Below are positions 9,360 through 19,814 of a DNA stretch of 64,000 bases, piece by piece. The notes under the pieces are model-generated. The model was given only the letters and a program-made list of their open reading frames with translations. It ran no database searches and was not told the origin of the DNA. Location: assembly GCF_003732425.1 (NCBI RefSeq), contig NZ_MOBX01000005.1, positions 62,001 to 126,000 of the forward strand, given 5' to 3'. The translations under genes and the position numbers were made by a program. Source of the stretch: Pseudomonas fluorescens (GTDB lineage: Bacteria > Pseudomonadota > Gammaproteobacteria > Pseudomonadales > Pseudomonadaceae). Within the stretch, counting starts at the first letter, position 1; each line of letters starts with the position of its first letter.

Positions 9360-9684
9360 CACCCTGACTCGTCTGGCCCAAGTGCTTGAAGAGCGCAAAG
9401 GCGCAGCGGCCGACAGCTCCTATGTAGCCAGCCTGTATCACAAGGGTCTGAACAAGATTCTGGAGAAAGTCGGCGAAGAGTCGGTCGAAACCATTATTGC
9501 CGCCAAGGACGCCGCCGTCAGCGGCGACTGCAGCGACGTGATCTACGAGACCGCCGACCTGTGGTTCCACAGCATGGTCATGCTCGCCCAACTGGGGCAG
9601 CATCCGCAGGCCGTGCTCGATGAGCTGGATCGTCGCTTCGGTCTGTCCGGACACGTCGAGAAAGCCTCGCGTCCGTCCGCCTGA
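9352..9684 (+). CDS. hisE: Phosphoribosyl-ATP pyrophosphatase HisE
   Basis: This 110-residue protein belongs to the all-alpha NTP pyrophosphatase (MazG-like) fold and hydrolyses phosphoribosyl-ATP to phosphoribosyl-AMP, the step before HisI. The metal-binding signature is [13 protein letters not shown] followed by [13 protein letters not shown]. The ATG at 9352 overlaps the end of hisI (ATGAGTGA), so the two are translated together. The downstream tatA start is 25 bases away, as in other pseudomonads where his and tat genes are joined. Confidence 0.95.
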   Translation: MSDTLTRLAQVLEERKGAAADSSYVASLYHKGLNKILEKVGEESVETIIAAKDAAVSGDCSDVIYETADLWFHSMVMLAQLGQHPQAVLDELDRRFGLSGHVEKASRPSA

Positions 9685-9709
9685 ACAATTTCTAGAGAGG
9701 AACAGCAAC

Positions 9710-9991
9710 ATGGGCATTTTTGACTGGAAACACTGGATCGTCATTCTGGTAGTCGTGGTGCTGGTGTTCGGCACCAAGAAACTGAAAAACCTCGGCACCG
9801 ACGTTGGTGAGTCGATCAAGGGCTTCCGCAAAGCCATGAACGACGACGAAAAACCAGCCGCAGATCCAACCGTGACGCCTGCGCAACCGGTACCACCGGT
9901 GCAGCCGCAAGCCACCGCTCAGGCCAACCCGCCGCACACTATCGACGTGCAGGCGCAGAAAGTCGAAGAGCCGATCCGCAAAGACGTGTGA
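9710..9991 (+). CDS. tatA: Sec-independent translocase subunit TatA
   Basis: This 93-residue protein has one amino-terminal membrane helix ([17 protein letters not shown]), the conserved FGxKKL hinge and an amphipathic helix ([19 protein letters not shown]), followed by a proline-rich tail. TatA oligomers form the conduit for folded twin-arginine substrates. A GAGAGG ribosome-binding site precedes the ATG at 9710. It heads tatABC; tatB begins ten bases after its stop. Confidence 0.95.
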   Translation: MGIFDWKHWIVILVVVVLVFGTKKLKNLGTDVGESIKGFRKAMNDDEKPAADPTVTPAQPVPPVQPQATAQANPPHTIDVQAQKVEEPIRKDV

Positions 9992-10001
9992 GCACTGACT
10001 A

Positions 10002-10457
10002 ATGTTTGGTATCAGCTTCTCTGAACTGCTGCTCGTCGGCCTCGTCGCCCTGCTGGTGCTTGGCCCCGAGCGCTTGCCGGGCGCTGCGCGCACCGCCGGC
10101 CTGTGGGTCGGACGGCTGAAGCGCAGCTTCAACGCGATCAAACAGGAAGTTGAACGTGAAATCGGTGCCGACGAGATCCGTCGGCAACTGCACAACGAGC
10201 ACATTCTGTCGCTGGAGCAGGAGGCGCGGAAGATTTTCAATCCGGTTCAGCAAGAGCCGACGCCGGTTGAGCATGTGGGGCAGCAGACGATTCACAGCCC
10301 TGCTGCCGCGACGACGCCACCAGCACCTGCTGCCGTTGTAGCTCCGACAGAAACGGCGCCAGCCGCCGTGGAACATTCTGTTGAACACGTTGCGCCAAAC
10401 GCCGCGCCGATCACAACAGCGCCTCACGACACTACTCTGCCGCCGCGAGCCCCATGA
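10002..10457 (+). CDS. tatB: Sec-independent translocase subunit TatB
   Basis: This 151-residue subunit has the TatB-type amino terminus [21 protein letters not shown], followed by the [11 protein letters not shown] hinge and an amphipathic helix. The C-terminal half is a low-complexity Pro/Ala/Thr-rich tail that is usually poorly conserved. TatB works with TatC to recognise twin-arginine signal peptides. Its stop overlaps the tatC start (ATGA). Confidence 0.95.
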   Translation: MFGISFSELLLVGLVALLVLGPERLPGAARTAGLWVGRLKRSFNAIKQEVEREIGADEIRRQLHNEHILSLEQEARKIFNPVQQEPTPVEHVGQQTIHSPAAATTPPAPAAVVAPTETAPAAVEHSVEHVAPNAAPITTAPHDTTLPPRAP

Positions 10458-11245
10458 GCGATCTCCCCGAAAACGACCAGCACATGCCGCTGGTTTCGCA
10501 CCTCACCGAGTTGCGCACCCGCCTGCTGCGTTGTGTGGCGGCGATCTTCATCATCTTCGCCGGACTGTTTGCGTTCACCCAGCAGATCTACACATTCGTC
10601 TCGACGCCGCTGCGCCAGTACCTGCCAGTCGGCGCGACGATGATCGCCACCGACGTGTCGTCGCCGTTCCTGACGCCGCTGAAGCTGACGATGATGGTCT
10701 CGCTGTTCCTCGCGATCCCGGTGATCCTGCATCAGATCTGGGGCTTTATCGCGCCGGGTCTGTACAAACATGAGAAGCGCATCGCGGTACCGCTGCTGGT
10801 GTCCAGCATTTTGCTGTTCTACACCGGCATGGCGTTCGCCTATTACTTCGTGTTCCCGCTGATCTTCAAATTCTTCGCTGCAGCCACCCCGGCCGGCGTG
10901 GAAATGATGACCGACATCGCCAGTTACCTCGATTTCGTCATGACGCTGTTCTTCGCCTTCGGCGTGGCGTTCGAGATCCCGGTGGCCGTGGTGCTGCTGG
11001 TGTGGATCGGCGTGGTCGATGTGGCCTACCTGAAGAAGATCCGCCCGTACGTGATCATCGGCTGCTTCGTGGTCGGCATGATCCTGACGCCGCCGGACAT
11101 CTTCTCGCAGACCCTGCTGGCCGTGCCGATGTGGATGCTGTTTGAAATCGGCATTCTGTTCGGTGGTTTGATCAGCAAGCGCGAACGTCCGGACGAAAGT
11201 CCGGCCGACGATCACAACGACCAGCCGCCAGCGACCCAGGCATGA
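10454..11245 (+). CDS. tatC: Sec-independent translocase subunit TatC
   Basis: This polytopic inner-membrane protein of 263 residues has about six hydrophobic helices. It carries the TatC signatures [12 protein letters not shown] near residue 15, [10 protein letters not shown], the [15 protein letters not shown] loop, and [10 protein letters not shown] near residue 215. TatC is the receptor for twin-arginine signal peptides. Start and stop codons overlap tatB and rsmE respectively (ATGA at both junctions), so the run from tatB through rsmE is probably one transcript. Confidence 0.96.
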   Translation: MSDLPENDQHMPLVSHLTELRTRLLRCVAAIFIIFAGLFAFTQQIYTFVSTPLRQYLPVGATMIATDVSSPFLTPLKLTMMVSLFLAIPVILHQIWGFIAPGLYKHEKRIAVPLLVSSILLFYTGMAFAYYFVFPLIFKFFAAATPAGVEMMTDIASYLDFVMTLFFAFGVAFEIPVAVVLLVWIGVVDVAYLKKIRPYVIIGCFVVGMILTPPDIFSQTLLAVPMWMLFEIGILFGGLISKRERPDESPADDHNDQPPATQA

Positions 11246-11949
11246 ACCTGCTGCTGCTCGAAGAAGCCGACTTTATCGCGGCCGACCGCGTGGTCCTGCG
11301 TGATCGACGCCTGACCCACATGCAGGAAGTTCACCGCTCGGAAGTCGGTGACAACCTGCGCGTCGGCCGCATCAACGGGCTCATGGGTTCGGCTGAGCTG
11401 CTGCGCCTCGAAGCGGGTGAAGCCGAGCTGCGCGTCAGCCTCGATCAGCCGCCACCGGCCAAGCTGCCGCTGACGTTGGTCCTCGCTCTGCCACGCCCGA
11501 AGATGCTGCGTCGGGTGTTTCAAACCGTGGCGACCATGGGCGTGTCGAAGGTGATTCTGGTCAACAGCTATCGGGTCGAGAAGAGTTTCTGGCAGACGCC
11601 GTTTCTTGAGCCTGAAGCGATTCGCGAAAATTTGATCCTCGGCCTCGAACAGGCCCGCGATACCGTGCTGCCGGAAATCATTATCGAAAAGCGCTTCAAG
11701 CCTTTCGTGGAAGACCGGCTGCCAGCGATTGTCGAAGGCACGCTCGGTCTGGTCGGCCATCCCGGCAACTATCCGCCGTGTCCACGCGCGCTGAGCGAAC
11801 CGGTGACTCTGGCCATCGGCCCCGAAGGTGGCTGGATTCCTTACGAAATCGATCTGCTGGCCAAGTCCGGCCTGCAACCGGTGCAGCTCGGCGAACGCAT
11901 CCTGCGCGTCGAAACCGCCGTCACCGCCCTCCTCGCCCGCCTGTTCTAA
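11242..11949 (+). CDS. rsmE: 16S rRNA m3U1498 methyltransferase RsmE
   Basis: This 235-residue SPOUT-class methyltransferase is predicted to methylate U1498 of 16S rRNA. It has an amino-terminal PUA-like domain ([17 protein letters not shown]) and the C-terminal knotted SAM-binding segment [13 protein letters not shown] followed by [12 protein letters not shown], both diagnostic of the family. It overlaps the end of tatC by four bases and closes the operon; a long inverted repeat follows. Confidence 0.95.
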   Translation: MNLLLLEEADFIAADRVVLRDRRLTHMQEVHRSEVGDNLRVGRINGLMGSAELLRLEAGEAELRVSLDQPPPAKLPLTLVLALPRPKMLRRVFQTVATMGVSKVILVNSYRVEKSFWQTPFLEPEAIRENLILGLEQARDTVLPEIIIEKRFKPFVEDRLPAIVEGTLGLVGHPGNYPPCPRALSEPVTLAIGPEGGWIPYEIDLLAKSGLQPVQLGERILRVETAVTALLARLF

Positions 11950-11962
11950 CACCATAAACTTC

Positions 11963-12084
11963 TGTGGCGAGGGAGCTTGCTCCCGCTCGGCGGCGGAGCC
12001 GTCGTAATACCGGCCAATGCGGTGCTCTTGGAGAAAGAGCGATGGCCGCTTCGCGCCCAAGCGGGAGCAAGCTCCCTCGCCACA
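11963..12084. repeat. Family C intergenic inverted repeat, copy 1
   Basis: Facing copies of TGTGGCGAGGGAGCTTGCTC (continuing CCGCT) are separated by about 72 bases between rsmE and the chemoreceptor gene. Each arm also contains its own small hairpin (GGGAGCTTGCTCCC). A second pair occurs at 28903. This is a dispersed Pseudomonas element and may also act as the end of the rsmE transcript. Confidence 0.85.
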
Positions 12085-12177
12085 ATGTCCCTGCGCTCAG
12101 GACAAATCGGGTTACAGATTGCCATCACTCGGCCGATACACTCTCCATAAGTCCAATTAGTGGTCGGGAGTCGTCGC

Positions 12178-14094
12178 ATGTACCGTTGGTTAGCCGAAAG
12201 TCTTGGAAACGTCAGCGTCAAACGCAAGCTGGGAATCGGTTTCGGCCTGGTGCTGTTGCTGACACTGTTGATCACCTTCACCGGCTGGACCGGTATGAGC
12301 GGCATTATCAGCCGTGGTGACAAGCTCGGCTTTATTTCCAGCCTCAACGAGCTGACCAAGGACTTGCGCCTGGCGCGCCTGGACTATGAAGCACGCCGTG
12401 GCGAACAAGGTCCGGGCGCGGTCAACGACCTGCTCGGCAAACTCGACAGCGGCCTGCAAACCGCGCGCAGCCTGATCGAGCAACCGGCCGATGCAGCGAT
12501 GGTCGATCAACAACTGGCCGCCGTTGCCGAATACAAACGCGCCTTCGCCGACATGACCCAGGCCACCGTGCAGCGCGAAGATGCCCGCAGCAAGCTTGGC
12601 GCGAATGCCGACAACGCCGTGGCAAAAGTCGCGGAAGTGGAAAAATCCATGCTGGCGGGTGACAGCGTCGCGCAATTCAACAGCGTGATCGAGCTGAGCA
12701 AGCTGCTGCAGCAAGCCCGCTACCAAGTGCGCGGTTACACCTATAGCGGCAAGGCCGAAGCCGAACAACCGGCGCTCGACGCCATCGACAACGCCCTGAA
12801 AAACCTCGACAGCCTGCCGGCCAAACTGCCGGAACAGCACATTGCCAACCTGCAACAGGCTACTGAGTCGATCAAAGCCTATCGCGCAGCGGTTGCGCAG
12901 TTCCGCGACTCGCAGGTCAACAATGCCAAGGCCGCCGCGCGCATGTCGACTCAGGGCGACATCCTCATCGACGTCAGCAAAAAACTCACTGAATCGCAGA
13001 CCGTGGTGCGCGACACCGATGCCGCTCACGCCAAGAACATGCTGATCATCGCTACCCTGCTGGCCGTGGCTTTCGGACTACTGGCCGCATGGGCGATCAC
13101 CCGGCAGATCATCATCCCGCTGAATCAGACCCTCAAAGTCGCCGAGCGCGTAGCCGCTGGCGACCTGACCCACAATCTGGTTTCGCTGCGCCGTGACGAA
13201 CTGGGCCAGTTGCAGCGCTCGATGCAGAGCATGACCCAAGGCCTGCGCGAACTGGTCGGCGGGATCAGCGATGGCGTCACGCAGATCGCCAGCGCCGCTG
13301 AAGAACTGTCCGCCGTAACCGAGCAAACCAGCGCCGGGGTCAACAATCAGAAAATCGAGACCGATCAGGTCGCCACCGCCATGAACGAAATGGCTGCCAC
13401 CGTTCAGGAAGTTGCGCGCAACGCTGAAGAGGCTTCCGAAGCCGCTGTCGCTGCGGACCAACAGGCCCGCGAAGGCGACAAAGTCGTCGGCGAAGCCATC
13501 GCACAGATCGAGCGTCTGGCGGTTGAGGTGGGCCATTCCACCGAAGCCATGGGCGAACTCAAGCGTGAAAGCGACAAGATCGGCAGCGTCCTCGACGTGA
13601 TCAAATCCGTGGCCCAGCAAACCAACCTGCTGGCCCTCAACGCTGCCATCGAGGCTGCACGTGCCGGTGAAGCCGGACGCGGCTTCGCCGTGGTGGCCGA
13701 TGAAGTACGCAGCCTCGCGCAGCGCACGCAGAAATCCACTGAAGAAATCGAAGAGCTGATCGTCGGCCTGCAAAACGGTACCCAGCAAGTCGCAACGATC
13801 ATGGACAACAGCCGCACCCTGACCGACAGCAGCGTCGAACTGACCCGTCGCGCCGGTGGTTCACTGGAAAGCATCACCCGCACGGTGTCGGCGATTCAGG
13901 CGATGAACCAGCAGATTGCGGCAGCGGCCGAGCAGCAGAGCGCGGTGGCTGAGGAGATCAACCGTAGCGTGCTGAATGTGCGCGATGTGTCGGATCAGAC
14001 GTCGGCGGCGAGTGAAGAGACGGCGGCTTCCAGCGTTGAGCTGGCGCGGCTGGGGACGCATCTGCAGATGCTGGTGGGTCGATTCAAGGTTTGA
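12178..14094 (+). CDS. Methyl-accepting chemotaxis protein, probable HBM-type (McpK/McpS-like)
   Basis: This membrane chemoreceptor has 638 residues. A first membrane helix (about 17-40) and a second (about 283-303) bracket a periplasmic region of about 240 residues that is wholly helical and lacks Cache motifs. It is followed by HAMP and a signalling domain with the tip [21 protein letters not shown] helical bimodular (HBM) ligand domain is inferred from its length and helical content. As I recall, the P. aeruginosa gene directly after rsmE is an HBM receptor for alpha-ketoglutarate, and P. putida McpS binds TCA-cycle acids, so an organic-acid ligand is likely. The ATG at 12178 follows GGGAG; a GTG at 12160 was not used. 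There is no C-terminal CheR-binding pentapeptide. Confidence 0.85.
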   Translation: MYRWLAESLGNVSVKRKLGIGFGLVLLLTLLITFTGWTGMSGIISRGDKLGFISSLNELTKDLRLARLDYEARRGEQGPGAVNDLLGKLDSGLQTARSLIEQPADAAMVDQQLAAVAEYKRAFADMTQATVQREDARSKLGANADNAVAKVAEVEKSMLAGDSVAQFNSVIELSKLLQQARYQVRGYTYSGKAEAEQPALDAIDNALKNLDSLPAKLPEQHIANLQQATESIKAYRAAVAQFRDSQVNNAKAAARMSTQGDILIDVSKKLTESQTVVRDTDAAHAKNMLIIATLLAVAFGLLAAWAITRQIIIPLNQTLKVAERVAAGDLTHNLVSLRRDELGQLQRSMQSMTQGLRELVGGISDGVTQIASAAEELSAVTEQTSAGVNNQKIETDQVATAMNEMAATVQEVARNAEEASEAAVAADQQAREGDKVVGEAIAQIERLAVEVGHSTEAMGELKRESDKIGSVLDVIKSVAQQTNLLALNAAIEAARAGEAGRGFAVVADEVRSLAQRTQKSTEEIEELIVGLQNGTQQVATIMDNSRTLTDSSVELTRRAGGSLESITRTVSAIQAMNQQIAAAAEQQSAVAEEINRSVLNVRDVSDQTSAASEETAASSVELARLGTHLQMLVGRFKV

Positions 14095-14105
14095 GGTGAT
14101 TCGTC

Positions 14106-14132
14106 CACCTCGGTTCGCTCTGAACCGAGGTG
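14106..14132 (+). terminator. Hairpin after the chemoreceptor gene
   Basis: A perfect 11-base stem CACCTCGGTTC / GAACCGAGGTG with a five-base loop starts 11 bases after the stop codon. No T-run follows, so it may be a weak terminator or only a 3'-end stabilising structure. Confidence 0.5.
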
Positions 14133-14139
14133 ATGCCCT

Positions 14140-14230
14140 CGCCAGCTGGCTGGCTCCCACAGGGTTTTGTGGTGTTGCACAAATACTGTGAACCTCACAG
14201 ATACCCTGTGGGAGCCAGCCTGCTAGCGAT
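14140..14230. repeat. Intergenic inverted repeat related to family B
   Basis: Facing arms containing GGCTGGCTCCCACAGGGT and its complement (CCTGTGGGAGCCAGCC), with a divergent loop, lie between two converging genes. The core GTGGGAGCNAGCCTGC is shared with family B, but the centre reads CTAGCGA. Confidence 0.7.
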
Positions 14231-14254
14231 TAGCGGCCCCCAAGGCCGCTGCTT

Positions 14255-15010
14255 TTAAAGGACCTGACGCAGGAAAGCCTGCGCCCGCGGATCCTTCGGC
14301 GCATCAAAGAACTCTGCCGGCGCGGCATCTTCCAGCAACTTGCCGTGATCGAAAAACAACACCCGATCCGCCACTTCCCGGGCAAACCCCATTTCGTGGG
14401 TCACGCAGACCATGGTCATGCCTTCCACGGCCAGGTTCTTCATCACGTCCAGCACCTCGCCGACCATTTCCGGGTCGAGGGCCGAGGTCGGTTCATCGAA
14501 CAACATCACCTTCGGCTCCATCGCCAGCGCCCGGGCAATCGCCACGCGCTGCTGCTGACCGCCGGACAGGCGTGACGGAAACTCGTTGGCCTTCTGCGCA
14601 ATCCCGACCTTTTTCAGCAATTCCATCGCCTTGGCTTCGCGCTCTTGCTTGCCGCGCTTGCGCACGACTTTCTGCGCCAGGCAGAGATTTTCCAGCACGG
14701 TCATGTGCGGGAACAGGTTGAAATGCTGGAACACCATGCCGACTTCGCGGCGGTAGGCGTTGACGTCAGTTTTCGGGTCGGCCAGTTGCAGGCCGTCGAT
14801 GCTCACCGAGCCGGAGTCGAACTCTTCCAGGCCATTGAGGCAACGCAGGAAGGTCGACTTGCCGGAACCCGACGGGCCGATCACCACAAGCACTTCGCCC
14901 TTGGCCACCGTGGTGCTGACGTTATCCACCGCGCGCACTACTTGCCCACGGGTGTCGAAGACTTTTACCAGATCGCGGACTTCAATCACTTTGCGCGAGC
15001 CTCCGCTCAA
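14255..15010 (-). CDS. Amino-acid ABC transporter ATP-binding protein (GlnQ-like)
   Basis: This polar amino-acid uptake ATPase has 251 residues. Walker A is GPSGSGKST, the Q-loop is [13 protein letters not shown], the signature [15 protein letters not shown], Walker [15 protein letters not shown] and the switch histidine VTHEMGFA. It energises import with the permease and binding protein encoded upstream. Its start lies 29 bases inside the permease gene, showing coupled translation. Specificity cannot be read from the sequence; glutamate, glutamine or a related amino acid is plausible. Confidence 0.93.
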   Translation of the reverse strand: MSGGSRKVIEVRDLVKVFDTRGQVVRAVDNVSTTVAKGEVLVVIGPSGSGKSTFLRCLNGLEEFDSGSVSIDGLQLADPKTDVNAYRREVGMVFQHFNLFPHMTVLENLCLAQKVVRKRGKQEREAKAMELLKKVGIAQKANEFPSRLSGGQQQRVAIARALAMEPKVMLFDEPTSALDPEMVGEVLDVMKNLAVEGMTMVCVTHEMGFAREVADRVLFFDHGKLLEDAAPAEFFDAPKDPRAQAFLRQVL

Positions 15011-15941
15011 GCCGGCTGGCGATTTTCGACAGCGGCAGGTTGATCAACAGGTACAGGCCGGCAACGCAGAACAGGATTTCGAACGGCGAGAACGAAGTGG
15101 TGATGACTTCACGGCCGCTCTTCAGCAGCTCGGTGATGGCGATCACCGACACCAGCGAGGTGTCCTTGACCAAGCTGATGAACTGCCCGGCCAGCGGCGG
15201 CAGCACACGTTTGAACGCTTGCGGCAGCACCACGTGGCGCATCGACTGGCCGGCACTCAAGCCGAGCGAGCGCGCCGCTTCGTTCTGGCCACGGGCAATC
15301 GATTGCACACCGGAACGGATGATCTCGGCCACATAGGCGCCAGTGAACAGCGACAGCGCGGCGATCCCGGCGAACTCGCGGGACAGGTTCATCACCGTGC
15401 CGATGAAGAAGTAGAAAATGAAGATCTGCACCAGCAGCGGCGTGCCACGCACCAGTTCGACGTAGATCGTCGAGAGGTCGCGCAAGGTCGGGTTGTTCGA
15501 CAGACGGCACAGGCCGGTAAGCAGACCGATCAACAGACCGAGTACGCCGGACACCACCGACAGCCAAAGCGTCGTCCACAGGCCCCACAACAGTGGTCCT
15601 GCCGCCCAATGCCGGGTCACGCCCACGACGTCACCTTCGGCGACATCGTCGCCCTGAGCGAACTGCAGGCTGTTCTCGTCGACCGTCAGATGCTGCTCGT
15701 CGCCGACGTCATTGCGCAGAGTGACTTGCGCGCTGCTGCCCTTGCGCACCAATTCGGTGACGGTGGAAATATCCGTGGCGCGCTGGGTTTCTTCAGCTTG
15801 ATAGGCGAAGTACTGCGGCACACGGTTCCAGCGCCATTCGTAGGACATCAGCGACGTCGCGTAATACAACGCGCCCGCCAGGCCGACCAGCACCAGCACG
15901 GTGAGGACGTGCCAGGGCCATTGGGCTTTTTTCTGTTTCAT
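14982..15941 (-). CDS. Amino-acid ABC transporter permease with long periplasmic insert
   Basis: This permease of 319 residues is longer than the usual 220-240. An amino-terminal membrane helix ([19 protein letters not shown]) is followed by about 80 residues of predicted periplasmic sequence before the standard permease core. The core holds the EAA-loop motif [23 protein letters not shown] that contacts the ATPase. The neighbouring substrate-binding protein and ATPase make a three-gene importer with a single permease, which probably acts as a homodimer. The added amino-terminal region is seen in a subset of HisM/GlnP-type permeases. Confidence 0.92.
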   Translation of the reverse strand: MKQKKAQWPWHVLTVLVLVGLAGALYYATSLMSYEWRWNRVPQYFAYQAEETQRATDISTVTELVRKGSSAQVTLRNDVGDEQHLTVDENSLQFAQGDDVAEGDVVGVTRHWAAGPLLWGLWTTLWLSVVSGVLGLLIGLLTGLCRLSNNPTLRDLSTIYVELVRGTPLLVQIFIFYFFIGTVMNLSREFAGIAALSLFTGAYVAEIIRSGVQSIARGQNEAARSLGLSAGQSMRHVVLPQAFKRVLPPLAGQFISLVKDTSLVSVIAITELLKSGREVITTSFSPFEILFCVAGLYLLINLPLSKIASRLERRLAQSD

Positions 15942-15978
15942 TGCAGGTTCCGGAATTGGTGTTGCTTACAAGGCCCTC

Positions 15979-16043
15979 TTCGCGAGCAGGCTCGCTCCCA
16001 CATTTGAAATGCATTCCAATGTGGGAGCGAGCCTGCTCGCGAA
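15979..16043. repeat. Family B intergenic inverted repeat, copy 1
   Basis: A facing pair of GTGGGAGCGAGCCTGCTCGC with flanking GAA lies between the permease and binding-protein genes. Its position within an apparent operon could lower expression of permease and ATPase relative to the binding protein. Confidence 0.88.
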
Positions 16044-16071
16044 AGGGGCGACGCGGTCTGGCAGACCGGCG

Positions 16072-16869
16072 TTATTCCATGTCCTTGAGCCACTCAGTGC
16101 TCTTGAACCACTTGTCATGGATGCGATCGTAGGTGCCGTCTTCGTGGATCTGGTGCAGGAAGTTGTTGATGAAGTTGAGGCTGTCGTAATCACCCTTCTT
16201 CAGACCGAACGCCAGTGGCTCGTAGGTGAACGGTTTGTCGAGGAACACCAGCTTGCCGGCACCGACCTTGTTCACCGCAACAACGTTGTACGGCGCGTCG
16301 TAGATGAAGGCGTCGGCCTTGCCGTTGACCACGTCGAGCACGGCTTCCTGCTCGTTGTCGTAGCCGTGGTACTTGGCTTTGGAGATCAGCTTCTTGGCGA
16401 CCATCTCGCCAGTGGTGCCAAGCTTGGAGGTGATGCGGTAGTCGGCAGTGTTGAGGTCTTTATACGACTTGATGGTGCCTTCCAGCTCCTTGCGGATCAG
16501 CAAGGTCTGGCCAACCACGATGAAGGGTTCGCTGAAGTTCAGGCGCAGGTTGCGTTCCTGAGTCAGGGTCATGCCGCTGCCAATCATGTCGAACTTGTCG
16601 GTCATCAGCGCCGGGATGATGCCGTCGTAACCGGTAGAGACCAGCTCCAGCTTGACGCCCATGGCTTTGGACATGGCTTTGAGGATGTCGACTTCGAAGC
16701 CGATGATTTCGCCGCGCTTGTTGGTCATTTCGAACGGCATGTAGGTCGGATCCATACCGACTTTCAAGGTGCCGCGCTTGACCGCATCATCGATTGCACC
16801 GGCGTGCGCCGCATTGACTGCAACCAGTGCCGTGACGCCGACCAGCAGCATCGACAGATACTTCTTCAT
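16072..16869 (-). CDS. Periplasmic amino-acid binding protein of ABC transporter
   Basis: This 265-residue protein has a Sec signal peptide (MKKYLSMLLVGVTALVAVNAAHA) and a type II solute-binding fold with the SBP_bac_3 pattern LKVGMDPTYMPFEM, GFEVDILKAMSKAMG and IIPALMTDKFDMIGSGMTLT. The frame extends 38 codons further upstream, but the ATG at 16869 gives a clean signal peptide and follows GGGGAC. It is the first gene of the importer and probably the most highly expressed. The ligand is unknown; a conserved acidic/Arg pair (TLTQERNLRLNF) suits an amino acid. Confidence 0.93.
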   Translation of the reverse strand: MKKYLSMLLVGVTALVAVNAAHAGAIDDAVKRGTLKVGMDPTYMPFEMTNKRGEIIGFEVDILKAMSKAMGVKLELVSTGYDGIIPALMTDKFDMIGSGMTLTQERNLRLNFSEPFIVVGQTLLIRKELEGTIKSYKDLNTADYRITSKLGTTGEMVAKKLISKAKYHGYDNEQEAVLDVVNGKADAFIYDAPYNVVAVNKVGAGKLVFLDKPFTYEPLAFGLKKGDYDSLNFINNFLHQIHEDGTYDRIHDKWFKSTEWLKDME

Positions 16870-17020
16870 CTTCAAGTCCCCAAAACCATTGCGTTTGCGG
16901 CGCGAAAACCAACAGTGACGGGCAAAAAAGCCCGGGTGCGCCAATTCGGGGACGGATGCTAACGCACTCGTTTTTTTGCACAAGGTTTAATGGGCGATTT
17001 GTTTAACAATCAAGAGCTGA

Positions 17021-17197
17021 CCCTCACCCCAGCCTCTCCCCGAGGGAGAGGGGGCCGACCGAGGTGTCTCAAGCTATACGCCGACCTGAAAGATCGAGTC
17101 GATTATGGATTCGGCAAAGCAGGATCAGGTCGGTGTAACTCGAATATTCAACGCGGTCGGTCCCCTCTCCCTCTGGGAGAGGGTTAGGGTGAGGGGC
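17021..17197. repeat. Long inverted repeat of family E (CCCTCACCCC type)
   Basis: The left arm CCCTCACCCCAGCCTCTCCC followed by GAGGGAGAGGG faces the right arm CCCTCTCCCTCTGGGAGAGG followed by GTTAGGGTGAGGGG, about 110 bases apart. Each arm also folds on itself. It is a dispersed element of a type seen in several gammaproteobacteria. The rest of the 374-base gap 16870-17243 holds the promoter region of the binding protein, not resolvable by eye, and the opgH terminator. Confidence 0.8.
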
Positions 17198-17210
17198 TTT
17201 TCAGCAGGCA

Positions 17211-17243
17211 AAAAAAACCCCGCAACATCGCGGGGTTTCTTTA
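17211..17243 (-). terminator. opgH terminator
   Basis: Directly after the opgH stop, the minus strand reads AAACCCCGC, a GATGTT loop, GCGGGGTTT and a further run of T, a classical intrinsic terminator. Confidence 0.9.
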
Positions 17244-19814
17244 TCAGGCCGGTTGCGCCTGCAGGCTCACCGGTCGCAGCGGCAGCAACGGCGCATGCGG
17301 ATCGGCTTTCACCGACGCCCGCCATGCATCCAGCCACTCGGCGTGACCTTCGGCCCAGACCTGCTCGTGCAAACGCGCCAGAGCCACAGGATCGCTCAGC
17401 AGTTGCAAGCGATCATGGTTGTTCAGCCCGGCCGGGCCAACCTTGATCGCGTGACGCACACGTTCCTGACGCAGCCATTCAATTGGCTCGGCCTGACCAT
17501 GGCGCGAAGTCGCCAGCGAGCACGCCAGCGCGTTCTGCTGTGGATCGACCACCGCACGGACAAACCCGTCGTTGAGGGCGTGGTAACGATTTTCGTGGGT
17601 GTACTGATCGGTCGCCAGCAGCGCCTGCGGCGGATTGTATTCCTCAGGGATGAGGAACAGGCTCTCGTCACGGGACTTCAGGCCCAGACCGACACGGCTG
17701 GAGATCACCGACACCGGGATCGACAGCATCAGCGAACCGACGATCGGCACCAGCCACCAGAGGAAGCTCGGGTTCAGCCAGATCACCAGCAGCGCCCAGC
17801 AGAAACCCAGCAGGGTTTGCGGACCGTGGCGTTTGACCGCTTCGCTCCATGGCGTGGAGTCGTCGTCACGCTGTGGCGAGTTCCACGTTGCGGCCCAGCC
17901 GAGGAACGCGGCGAGGACAAAGCGGGTGTGGAAAATCATCCGCACCGGCGCCAGCAGCATGGAGAACAGCATCTCCAGCAGCATCGACAGGGTCACCTTG
18001 AACTTGCCGCCGAACTCTTTCGCGCCCTTGGCCCAGATCAGGATGATGCTCAACAGTTTCGGCAGGAACAGCAGCACGATGGTCGTCGAGAACAGCGCGA
18101 TCGCCTTGTCCGGGTGCCATTGTGGCCACAGCGGATAAAGCTGACGCGGTTCGAGGAAGTACTGCGGCTCCATCAGCGTGTTCACCGCCAGCAGCGCGGT
18201 CGACAACACCAGGAAGAAGAACCACAACGGCGCCGACAGGTAGGACATCACGCCGGTGAGGAACACCGCACGGTGCACCGGGTGCATGCCTTTAACCAGG
18301 AACAGACGGAAGTTCATCAGGTTACCGTGGCACCAGCGACGGTCACGCTTGAGTTCGTCGAGCAGGTTTGGCGGCAGTTCTTCGTAGCTGCCCGGCAGAT
18401 CGTAGGCAATCCACACGCCCCAACCGGCACGGCGCATCAGCGCGGCTTCAACGAAGTCGTGGGACAGGATCGCACCGGAGAACGCGCCTTTACCCGGCAA
18501 CGGCGCCAGGGCGCAGTGGTCGATAAACGGCTTCATGCGGATGATCGCGTTGTGACCCCAGTAGTGGGATTCACCCAACTGCCAGAAGTGCAGACCGGCG
18601 GTGAACAGTGGGCCGTAAACGCGGGTGGCGAACTGCTGCATGCGCGCATACAGGGTGTCCATGCCCGACGCGCGCGGCGCGGTCTGGATGATCCCGGCGT
18701 CCGGCGTGGCTTCCATCAAGCGCACCAGACTGGTCAGGCACTCGCCGCTCATGACCGAGTCAGCGTCGAGAACGACCATGTATTTATAGTCACCGCCCCA
18801 ACGACGGCAGAAGTCGTCGAGGTTGCCGCTCTTGCGTTTCACACGACGGCGACGACGGCGGTAGAAGATCTTGCCGAAGCCCTTGGCTTCACGGCAGACG
18901 TCCAGCCAGGCTTGTTGCTCGGCGACGCAGATATCGGTGTCGTTACTGTCGCTGAGGACAAAGAAGTCGAAGCGATCCAGATCACCGGTGGCAGCGACCG
19001 ATTCGAACGTCGCCCGCAAACCGGCGAACACGCGCGGTACGTCTTCGTTGCAGATCGGCATGACCAGCGCGGTACGGGCGTCTTTGGCAATCGGCTCGTT
19101 GCCGGCGCTTTTGCCGGAGATACGGTATTTATCGTGACCGGTGAGCAACTCGAGGAAGCCCATCAGTGCGGTCCAGAAACCCGCCGAGACCCAACAGAAC
19201 AGAATCCCGAACAGGATCAGGATGCTGGTTTGCAGCGCATACGGCAGCACTTGCGTGGCGGTTTGCAGCAGCGGCTGGTGCAGGACTTCTTCCAGATCAA
19301 CGAACGACCAGCCCTGGTACGGCATGATGCCTTTCATGTACCAGCCGGCGACGATGGTCTGGCCCAGCATCAGCAGCAACAGAATGTAGCGACGGATCGA
19401 GCCGACGGTGCGCCAGCGCGCGGCCGGCAGGACATTTTCGTCCTTCGGCGGCTGCGGCGGGTTGGTGCGACCAGTCATACGGCGCCAGCCACGCACCAGA
19501 ATATTGGTGCGCCACGGCTCCGGTACGACCTTGGTCCGACGGATCGGCGGCGTTGCCTTCATGCTGACGCGACCGCTGGCGTCGAGCACCAGCATCTCCG
19601 CGTCTTCAAGCTCTTCGGCGGTGCTGAGGATCAGGCGCTTGCCCACCGAAGCCTGAGCGGCCTCGGCAGGTGCGTCGAACGTAGAAGACGACAGGCGTTC
19701 ATGCAGCTCGCTGAACGACTGGCAGCCCGCGAGTTCCGCGCGCTGCTCGTCGGTCATCGGCAGATGCGCCAGATACTCGGACAGAGTCTCTGGCTGTACT
19801 TGAGAGTTACTCAT
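17244..19814 (-). CDS. opgH: Glucans biosynthesis glucosyltransferase OpgH (MdoH)
   Basis: This 856-residue inner-membrane glycosyltransferase (GT2 family) polymerises the beta-1,2-glucose backbone of osmoregulated periplasmic glucans from UDP-glucose. Cytoplasmic catalytic motifs are [11 protein letters not shown], the [16 protein letters not shown] block and RDRRWCHGN (equivalent of QxxRW). About eight hydrophobic helices lie before and after the catalytic domain. The start overlaps the end of opgG by eight bases (ATGAGTAA), so the two form an operon in the order opgG-opgH, closed by an intrinsic terminator. Confidence 0.96.
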   Translation of the reverse strand: MSNSQVQPETLSEYLAHLPMTDEQRAELAGCQSFSELHERLSSSTFDAPAEAAQASVGKRLILSTAEELEDAEMLVLDASGRVSMKATPPIRRTKVVPEPWRTNILVRGWRRMTGRTNPPQPPKDENVLPAARWRTVGSIRRYILLLLMLGQTIVAGWYMKGIMPYQGWSFVDLEEVLHQPLLQTATQVLPYALQTSILILFGILFCWVSAGFWTALMGFLELLTGHDKYRISGKSAGNEPIAKDARTALVMPICNEDVPRVFAGLRATFESVAATGDLDRFDFFVLSDSNDTDICVAEQQAWLDVCREAKGFGKIFYRRRRRRVKRKSGNLDDFCRRWGGDYKYMVVLDADSVMSGECLTSLVRLMEATPDAGIIQTAPRASGMDTLYARMQQFATRVYGPLFTAGLHFWQLGESHYWGHNAIIRMKPFIDHCALAPLPGKGAFSGAILSHDFVEAALMRRAGWGVWIAYDLPGSYEELPPNLLDELKRDRRWCHGNLMNFRLFLVKGMHPVHRAVFLTGVMSYLSAPLWFFFLVLSTALLAVNTLMEPQYFLEPRQLYPLWPQWHPDKAIALFSTTIVLLFLPKLLSIILIWAKGAKEFGGKFKVTLSMLLEMLFSMLLAPVRMIFHTRFVLAAFLGWAATWNSPQRDDDSTPWSEAVKRHGPQTLLGFCWALLVIWLNPSFLWWLVPIVGSLMLSIPVSVISSRVGLGLKSRDESLFLIPEEYNPPQALLATDQYTHENRYHALNDGFVRAVVDPQQNALACSLATSRHGQAEPIEWLRQERVRHAIKVGPAGLNNHDRLQLLSDPVALARLHEQVWAEGHAEWLDAWRASVKADPHAPLLPLRPVSLQAQPA

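Noticed and set aside
16870..17000. TGGCGCAC followed by TTTTTTGC upstream of the amino-acid binding protein as a sigma-54 promoter
   Set aside because: The spacing between the GG and GC elements is seven bases too long.
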